45,529 nucleotides of DNA from a virus, in IMG/VR virus record IMGVR_UViG_3300042562_000704, positions 1 to 45,529 of that record, one strand, 5' to 3'. Made by a program: the position numbers and the translations under genes. The stretch's first letter is position 1. Every line of letters starts with the position of its first letter. This document shows positions 41,005-45,529 of the stretch, one piece after another. The notes beneath the pieces are model-generated. The model did no database searches, had not been told where the DNA came from, and saw only the letters and a list, made by a program, of their open reading frames with translations.

Positions 41005-41011
41005 ACGTATA
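40983..41011 (+). promoter_or_regulatory. Phage-type promoter for 41024 and following genes
   Basis: ACG (40983-40985), TAACCTTATTAAAAAATA (18 nt), AACGTATA (41004-41011). Same geometry as the minus-strand promoters at 37978 and 38171. Confidence 0.65.
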
Positions 41012-41023
41012 AAAATAAATAAT

Positions 41024-41338
41024 ATGGACGTACCTTGTTTGTGTATAAATGATAACGAAAGACCTGAAGATATATTACCTCAGAATTGGATTAATAAAGG
41101 AACCGAATATACTATAAACTATGTTTACTACCATGTTAATCAAGGAATACAAGGAGTAACTTTAAACGAGGTGCAAACTAAATCAGATATATACACGAGT
41201 TATAGATTAGATAGGTTTGCGTTTACTAGCGATGGTATTAGAAAGTTAATAGAGTTGATTGAAGAATGTACCAAGCTTGGCAAAATAGATATAATGGAGT
41301 TGATAGAAGAAAGTAATTTAGAATTAATAGATAAATAA
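41024..41338 (+). CDS. Conserved small phage protein, 104 aa
   Basis: Starts with LCINDNERPEDILPQNWINKGTEYTINYVYYH and continues with GVTLNEVQTKSDIYTSYRLDRFAFT, which is the layout of a small phage protein ('xCIxDxxxPxxxxxxxWVxkGxxYtVxxx...GxxLxEi...yxgfxxxRFxx'). The C-terminal 35 residues are an acidic helix. Function unknown. Confidence 0.6.
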   Translation: MDVPCLCINDNERPEDILPQNWINKGTEYTINYVYYHVNQGIQGVTLNEVQTKSDIYTSYRLDRFAFTSDGIRKLIELIEECTKLGKIDIMELIEESNLELIDK

Positions 41339-41347
41339 ATAAATAAT

Positions 41348-41611
41348 ATGAAAGATATAAAAAAAGAAGAATACATTACTAAGTTTGAAATAAAACAAAA
41401 TGTAATTAACGGAAATCCAGCAATAAGAACAATTGATGCTTATAAATGCTTAGATGAATATAAAAATGATTATGTTGATAATTTTATAGATTTTTTATCT
41501 CAGAGATATAAAGGAATAAAAAAAGATAATCTATTGCATGAAAAAATATATTTTGAAAGTTTATACGAAAAATCAAGCGAATTATTAAACAAATTATCTA
41601 AAGAGATATAA
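41348..41611 (+). CDS. Hypothetical protein, 87 aa
   Basis: Acidic/Lys-rich helical protein (IKKEEYITKFEIKQNVINGNPAIRTIDAYKCLDEYKND...). No family recognised. Nine bases after the 104-aa gene, same transcript. Confidence 0.55.
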   Translation: MKDIKKEEYITKFEIKQNVINGNPAIRTIDAYKCLDEYKNDYVDNFIDFLSQRYKGIKKDNLLHEKIYFESLYEKSSELLNKLSKEI

Positions 41612-41614
41612 AAC

Positions 41615-41851
41615 ATGAAAAAAGTAATTTTAACAATCGCGGTTGTAGCTTTAATTAGTTCCTGCAAGAAGAAAGAAAAAGAAGGTCCTTGTAATTGTGG
41701 TATGGTTCAAAGCGATAACGTACAAGACTACTCTGTAGTTATACAGAATGAATGTACGGGTAGTAATAAAACCTTTACTCTTAGTGCAGGAGATTGGATG
41801 AATGCTCACCCAGGAACTAAGTATTGCATAACCAATAGCGGTAAGTGGTAA
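41615..41851 (+). CDS. Small lipoprotein, 78 aa
   Basis: A signal peptide with lipobox (ALISS-C18) followed by Lys-Lys-Lys, giving a mature protein of 61 residues anchored by lipid at Cys18. The mature part includes GPCNCGM and two further Cys. Phage-encoded lipoproteins often block superinfection or act as outer-membrane spanins; here it lies among early small genes, far from the lysis cluster, favouring a lysogeny/exclusion-type or envelope-modifying role. Inference only. Confidence 0.7.
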   Translation: MKKVILTIAVVALISSCKKKEKEGPCNCGMVQSDNVQDYSVVIQNECTGSNKTFTLSAGDWMNAHPGTKYCITNSGKW

Positions 41852-42051
41852 TGAAAACAGTAATGCAGCAGCATTTAGAGTGGCTTAAAAGTAGAATGAC
41901 TATAACTACAAAAATGGAAAAAAAGTTGCTTAAAATGGAGATGGAGCAGATTACAGACGCTTATATATCAAGCATGAAGAATGAGCGTAACCTATTAAAT
42001 ATTAAATCAGCAGAAAATTACTATAACGAAACTTATAATCAAGAAAAATGA
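41851..42051 (+). CDS. Conserved small phage protein, 66 aa
   Basis: Starts at the ATG overlapping the lipoprotein stop (TAATG). The pattern MQQHLEWLKSRM...MEKKLLKMEMEQITDAYISSM is an amphipathic helix pair common to small phage proteins. Its stop overlaps the next gene's start. Function unknown. Confidence 0.55.
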   Translation: MKTVMQQHLEWLKSRMTITTKMEKKLLKMEMEQITDAYISSMKNERNLLNIKSAENYYNETYNQEK

Positions 42052-42296
42052 AAAAACAAACTTATGATTTTAAAATCTTTAATGGGAGGATTAAAGTATA
42101 TATAGATGGCTATGTAGCTTTCTGTTTTAATCAAATAGACTTTAAGGGCTATTACGCTTACAAGGACGATACATCTTTATATGGGCTTGATATATACTTA
42201 ATGAATGAGAAAGGTGGAGCTACGACGATGGAGGTTTACTTTAAGACTAAAGAGAATTGGCTGAGTGTATTAAAACTACTCGACCAAAACATGTAA
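42048..42296 (+). CDS. Conserved small phage protein, 82 aa
   Basis: Contains GYYAYKDDTSLYGLDIYLMNEKGGATTMEVYFKTKENWLSVLKLLDQN, a small beta-sheet family I recognise from Bacteroidota phages. Overlaps the previous gene by four bases. Function unknown. Confidence 0.6.
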   Translation: MKKQTYDFKIFNGRIKVYIDGYVAFCFNQIDFKGYYAYKDDTSLYGLDIYLMNEKGGATTMEVYFKTKENWLSVLKLLDQNM

Positions 42297-42311
42297 TCAA
42301 ACAAACTAGAT

Positions 42312-42527
42312 ATGAAAAAAACAAAGCGAATAGTAAAGCCCAGGTCTAAGAACGAATGCTTTAAAGTTATTTATAGAGCATTTGACCAATCTCATGTAGA
42401 GATATTCCATAAAGATACTCCGTTACATCAAATAAGAACCTATTTATACGGTGTATGCCACACATTCATTATAACGGATATAATACCTACCTCTATTAAG
42501 TCTACTATAGAAGAGGATGCGGATTAA
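42312..42527 (+). CDS. Hypothetical protein, 71 aa
   Basis: Basic N-terminus (MKKTKRIVKPRSKNE) followed by a compact alpha/beta part (FKVIYRAFDQSHVEIFHKDTPLHQIRTYLYGVCHTFIITDI). No family recognised. Confidence 0.55.
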   Translation: MKKTKRIVKPRSKNECFKVIYRAFDQSHVEIFHKDTPLHQIRTYLYGVCHTFIITDIIPTSIKSTIEEDAD

Positions 42528-42570
42528 TAAGTTAATAGTAGGTTTAAATTTAAAAAATAATAATTAAAAT

Positions 42571-42627
42571 ATGAATGTATTAAGTTTATTTGACGGATGT
42601 AGTGGTTTATTTCTTATATTTGAGTAA
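42571..42627 (+). pseudogene. Remnant start of a C5-cytosine methyltransferase
   Basis: Encodes MNVLSLFDGCSG and then runs into unrelated sequence and a TAA. MNVLSLFDG is the conserved start (motif I) of C5 DNA methyltransferases, and the full gene begins only 0.8 kb downstream with LNVLSLFDGASG. The amino acids are nearly identical (10 of 11 over the shared stretch) while most third bases differ. The homing endonuclease gene follows directly, so this is probably the 5' stub of an interrupted methyltransferase gene. Confidence 0.6.
42589..42622 (+). promoter_or_regulatory. Possible host-type promoter for the homing endonuclease
   Basis: TTTG (42589-42592), 22 nt, TATATTTG (42615-42622). The spacing is one base beyond the usual 19-21. 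It lies inside the methyltransferase remnant and would give a near-leaderless mRNA starting about 42629. Confidence 0.4.
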
Positions 42628-42634
42628 AAAAAAT

Positions 42635-43393
42635 ATGTCTAAAATAATTGGAATATACAAGATAACTAATCCTAAAGGAGCAATTTACATAGGTCAATCA
42701 GTTAATTGTTTGAAAAGAAAAAATGCTTATAAATCATTAAAATGTGAAAATCAACAAAAAATATATAATTCACTTATAAAATATGGATGGGTTAATCATG
42801 TTTTTGAAATAATAGAAGAGTGCTGTCCAGAATTGCTTAACGAAAAAGAAAAAGAATATATTTTATTATACAATTCAACCAACCCAAAAAACGGATTAAA
42901 TATATGCCACGGAGGTATTGGTTCTTTTGGTAGAGTTAATAAAAACAAAGGAAAAACAAACGTATTGTCTCAAGAAACAAAGGATAAAATAAGTAAGAAA
43001 TTATTAGGCAACGTTCCTTGGAATAAAGGCATAAATTCTTCTAATGAAACTAGGAACAAGATAGTTGAGTCACATAAAATAAGAACCGATGTATATAAAA
43101 AAGAAATAAGTGATAAAATAAAGAGTTCAGTTAAGAAATTGTGGGAAAACGAAGAGTATAGAAAAAAACAAACCAAACAGAGAACTCAAAAAAGGGGTAA
43201 GTATCGTAAAGGTATAAAAAGAGATAAGTTAAAAATAAAAATAGATTTAGGCGCATTTAAAGAAGATTATTTAAACTATATGACAATTAATGAAATATGC
43301 AATAAGCATAATTTATCTTCACCAACAATTTATCGTATTATAAAAGAAAACAATATAAAAAAGAGAGGTTATAAATGCAACAAAAACAACTAA
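42635..43393 (+). CDS. GIY-YIG homing endonuclease with NUMOD and HTH
   Basis: A 252-aa protein from the ATG at 42635 (an in-frame ATG at 42590 would read through the methyltransferase stub). Residues 1-95 are a GIY-YIG domain (IGIYKITNPKGAIYIGQS, conserved Arg, Glu and Asn). The middle has NUMOD3-like repeats (LSQETKDKISKKLLGN, SNETRNKIVESHKI), then Lys-rich linkers and a C-terminal HTH (INEICNKHNLSSPTIYRIIKENNIKKRGYK). Typical of free-standing homing endonucleases. It overlaps the next gene's start by 19 bases. Confidence 0.9.
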   Translation: MSKIIGIYKITNPKGAIYIGQSVNCLKRKNAYKSLKCENQQKIYNSLIKYGWVNHVFEIIEECCPELLNEKEKEYILLYNSTNPKNGLNICHGGIGSFGRVNKNKGKTNVLSQETKDKISKKLLGNVPWNKGINSSNETRNKIVESHKIRTDVYKKEISDKIKSSVKKLWENEEYRKKQTKQRTQKRGKYRKGIKRDKLKIKIDLGAFKEDYLNYMTINEICNKHNLSSPTIYRIIKENNIKKRGYKCNKNN

Positions 43394-44835
43394 ACGTCCT
43401 TAGTCTATTCGATGGCGCGAGTGGAGGACAACAAGCCTTAGACAGGTTAAAAATAAAAGTAGATAACTACTATGCAAGTGAGATAGATAAATACGCTATA
43501 CAAGTAACTATGGCTAACTATCCAAACACTATACAATTAGGTAGTGTAATAGATGTAGATGTTAGTAAGTTAGAGAAAATAGATTTACTGTGTGGTGGCA
43601 GTCCCTGTCAATCATTCTCATTTGCGGGTAAACGTAAAGGAATGAGTACGAAGGATAGTATTGAGATACTTACATTGGAACATTACTTGGAGCTTAAAAA
43701 CCAAAACCTTGAATTTGAAGGTCAATCCTATCTATTTTGGGAGTATATGAGAATATTAACTGATATAAGAAAGGTTAATCCTAATGTTAAATTCTTACTT
43801 GAGAATGTAATAATGGGAGAGAAATGGCAAAGGATATTAACTCAAGCTATTGGTATAAACCCTATCGAAATCAACTCTGCTTTATTATCGGCACAGAACA
43901 GAAAGCGCCTATACTTTACAAACATAGGAGCAGAACAAGATGGTTTATTTGGAGATTTAAAATGTATGATACCGCAACCAAAAGACAAAGGAATATTATT
44001 AAAGGATATACTTGAGGCGGAGGTGGATAATAAGTATTATTTAAGTGATAAAACAGTAAATACACTTGTTAGACACGGAAATAATATAATTGGTAAAGAT
44101 GAAAATCCGTTAAGAAGTTGCACCATACACGCAAACTATTTTAAAATGGGTGGTAGGGACCAACAACATGTAATTGATGATAGCAAAATAGTAGCCATGC
44201 GAGGAAGAAACCCAGAGAATACATCAGACAGAACTAAAGGGTGTCCTACTAAACAAATGCTAGAAGCAAGAGAAGATGGTAAAACTAATTGTATTACTAC
44301 TGTTCAAAAAGATAACTTAGTTTATACTAAATATAGCGAAAATCAATTTAATAATAAAAGGCTTAATGAAACTATAGATTTACATAAAGACAATTTAGAA
44401 GAAGGAACAATGATAGATTCTTACAATAAATCAATTCATAAGGATAAGTCTATAACTATAACAACAAGAGTAAACGCATCAAGCAGCACTCATATAGTAC
44501 ATACTTCTGTTTTAAACAAAAACCAAAAAGATAACTTAGTTTATACTGCAAATTATTTACAATATGGAGATGGTTTTGCTCAAGATAGTAGAGCTTACTA
44601 TGAAAATGGTAAGCATGAAACTTTAGATGTTAAAGATAAGAGACCTAAAGTTTTAAGTGAATCAAGAATAAGAAGATTAACTCCTTTAGAATGCTGTAGG
44701 TTACAAACAATGAGAGATGATTATTTTATTAAAGAAAGCAAGGATATTGTAAGTGATTCCCAAAAATATCGCCAAATTGGAAATGGTTGGACGATTGAGG
44801 TCATAGCTTACATCTTTAGCTTCTTAAAACCTTAA
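43375..44835 (+). CDS. dcm: C5-cytosine DNA methyltransferase
   Basis: A 486-aa protein with motif I LSLFDGASGG, catalytic Cys78 in GGSPCQSFSFAGKRKGM, ENV (LLENV), QNRKRLYF, and the C-terminal motifs LTPLECCRLQ and QIGNGWTIEVI. It transfers methyl from SAM to cytosine C5. Between about residues 200 and 435 lies an unusually long target-recognition region that contains a duplicated QKDNLVYT segment. No restriction partner is visible, so it is probably solitary. Its start codon lies inside the homing endonuclease gene. The gene symbol is used only for the family. Confidence 0.93.
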   Translation: MQQKQLNVLSLFDGASGGQQALDRLKIKVDNYYASEIDKYAIQVTMANYPNTIQLGSVIDVDVSKLEKIDLLCGGSPCQSFSFAGKRKGMSTKDSIEILTLEHYLELKNQNLEFEGQSYLFWEYMRILTDIRKVNPNVKFLLENVIMGEKWQRILTQAIGINPIEINSALLSAQNRKRLYFTNIGAEQDGLFGDLKCMIPQPKDKGILLKDILEAEVDNKYYLSDKTVNTLVRHGNNIIGKDENPLRSCTIHANYFKMGGRDQQHVIDDSKIVAMRGRNPENTSDRTKGCPTKQMLEAREDGKTNCITTVQKDNLVYTKYSENQFNNKRLNETIDLHKDNLEEGTMIDSYNKSIHKDKSITITTRVNASSSTHIVHTSVLNKNQKDNLVYTANYLQYGDGFAQDSRAYYENGKHETLDVKDKRPKVLSESRIRRLTPLECCRLQTMRDDYFIKESKDIVSDSQKYRQIGNGWTIEVIAYIFSFLKP

Positions 44836-44965
44836 TCAATAATTAAAAACAAGGCTTTTTACCATGTTTAACCTACGTTTTTAGCCCTACAATACCAATC
44901 AATAGCTATCAATATACTATCAAAAAATAAACATACATTTGTATAATAATAAAAGATTTTTAATT

Positions 44966-45058
44966 ATGAAAAAACTAGTAAGGTGGTTTAATAAAAAGTT
45001 TGGATGGTTCTTTACCAATGGTAGAAAGTATAAAAAAAATCCAAACATGTACAATTAA
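44966..45058 (+). CDS. 30-aa basic peptide (possible)
   Basis: ATG at 44966, TAA at 45056-45058: MKKLVRWFNKKFGWFFTNGR and ten more residues. Very basic and aromatic (Trp/Phe), amphipathic. A TACATTTG at 44934-44941 could be a -7 box, but no -33 box is seen. It could be a real small peptide or chance. Confidence 0.4.
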   Translation: MKKLVRWFNKKFGWFFTNGRKYKKNPNMYN

Positions 45059-45064
45059 TTTAAT

Positions 45065-45137
45065 AGTCATATAGCTCAATGGTAGAGCCCTAATTTGGAT
45101 TAGGAAGATGTAGGTTCAAGTCCTACTGTGGCTACAA
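45065..45137 (+). tRNA. tRNA-like gene, anticodon unclear (Gln/Pro-like)
   Basis: The acceptor stem (AGTCATA/TGTGGCT), D-stem (GCTC/GAGC) and T-arm (GTAGG-TTCAAGT-CCTAC) are well formed, with a discriminator A and no encoded CCA. The anticodon arm, CCTAA-TTTGGA-TTAGG (45089-45104), has a 6-nt instead of 7-nt loop, and 21 rather than 22-23 bases separate D- and T-stems. A one-base insertion in the T-run would give a Gln (TTG) loop; reading TGG gives Pro. Confidence 0.6.
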
Positions 45138-45148
45138 ATAAAAAACTA

Positions 45149-45529
45149 ATGGGAATAAACAAACAAGGTAATAGTGAAAAAGTAATAGGAGCAGATATAA
45201 AGCAACTTCATTGTTGCCCTGACCTTTCTATCCATTCTATGAATAAAAGTGTAACAAGGCACTATATTAACCTACATTTCATACTTCCTCCAACAGAGTT
45301 AACCTTATTAAACTTCATAGTATTTATATCCGATGCCATCAATGTAGTTAAATACGATATAACCTTGCTTAAACAATTCGATAAGGCAAGCAGCCGAGCA
45401 AGAGAACTATATGCAGCAGACACTAAAATAAGCTATAATACTAGTATGCCTAGTCTAAGGACTACATTTATAGGGTTGGTAGAGAAAGGTTTATTAGTTC
45501 CAATGAGGGCAAAGAGAGAATACATGGTA
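45149..45529 (+). CDS. Winged-helix protein, N-terminal fragment (3' end outside window)
   Basis: Open for 127 codons from the ATG at 45149 to the window edge. The layout ILPPTELTLLNFIVFISDAINVVKYDITLLKQF...YNTSMPSLRTTFIGLVEKGLLVPMRAKREYMV is that of a winged-helix DNA-binding domain, similar in style to the 38621 protein. Function probably regulatory or in replication initiation. Twelve bases after the tRNA-like gene. Confidence 0.6.
   Translation, partial: MGINKQGNSEKVIGADIKQLHCCPDLSIHSMNKSVTRHYINLHFILPPTELTLLNFIVFISDAINVVKYDITLLKQFDKASSRARELYAADTKISYNTSMPSLRTTFIGLVEKGLLVPMRAKREYMV

Noticed and set aside
42571-43393. Group I intron carrying the homing endonuclease
   Set aside because: No group I core pairings or splice-site continuity were seen: the stub and the full methyltransferase start both encode the same N-terminus, so splicing would duplicate it.
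1-45529. Stop-codon reassignment (TAG or TGA read as sense)
   Set aside because: Genes end on TAG, TGA and TAA at positions where the next gene begins, and no family is broken by an internal stop.

Overview
The window looks like about 45.5 kb from the interior of a larger tailed-phage genome (podovirus-like virion genes) infecting a Bacteroidota host. The evidence for the host is low G+C, starts without Shine-Dalgarno sequences but with A/T-rich leaders, promoters of the Bacteroidota sigma form TTTG-N19/20-TAnnTTTG, an SSC-KKK lipoprotein signal, and Cys-rich/collagen-like virion accessory proteins. The order ring protein, HU-like protein, ring protein, 1476-aa 'muzzle'-type protein and then giant internal proteins resembles the Crassvirales (crAss-like) tail/cargo module. 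This is an inference from order, size and remembered family patterns, not from a database search. TAG and TAA are both used as ordinary stops.

Layout. (1) 1-1148 (+): lysis cluster, with the C-terminus of a cell-wall enzyme, a holin-like protein, a spanin-like coiled-coil protein and a small coiled-coil protein. (2) 1150-2482 (-): a metallophosphoesterase and an unknown gene. (3) 2657-25295 (+): virion module with connector/tail proteins, a secreted 'moron' under its own promoter, three giant internal/cargo proteins (one with an HEAGH metallopeptidase motif), a ferritin inside the same operon, and a trio of Cys-rich proteins. (4) 25344-38151 (-): replication/recombination operon with a GroES-like co-chaperonin, NinG, an SSB-like protein, DnaB helicase, an SF2 helicase and many small conserved phage genes. 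It is interrupted by a cassette-like insertion (33649-35133) carrying an orphan beta-class DNA methyltransferase. (5) 38152-38620: intergenic control region with a structured leader. (6) 38621-45529 (+): a winged-helix regulator, a run of small early-type genes including a tandem paralogous family and a lipoprotein, a GIY-YIG homing endonuclease sitting between a methyltransferase stub and a full C5-cytosine methyltransferase, an odd tRNA-like gene, and the start of another winged-helix gene that runs off the window.

Regulation. Besides host-type promoters there is a second promoter family (TTG/ACG-TAACCTT..., 18 nt from the upstream triplet to TACGTTAA or AACGTATA) found at seven places on both strands, often preceded by ATATGACAAAYTTGTAA. 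Two leaders, in front of the GIY-YIG/dnaB genes and in front of the 38621 regulator, contain pairs of long interleaved complementary segments (A-B-A'-B'), the signature of a pseudoknot or a two-state RNA switch. These leaders, the promoter family, the methyltransferase cassette and the virion-operon ferritin are the most notable finds.

No terminase, portal, major capsid protein, DNA polymerase, primase or RNA polymerase was recognised in the window; they presumably lie outside it.
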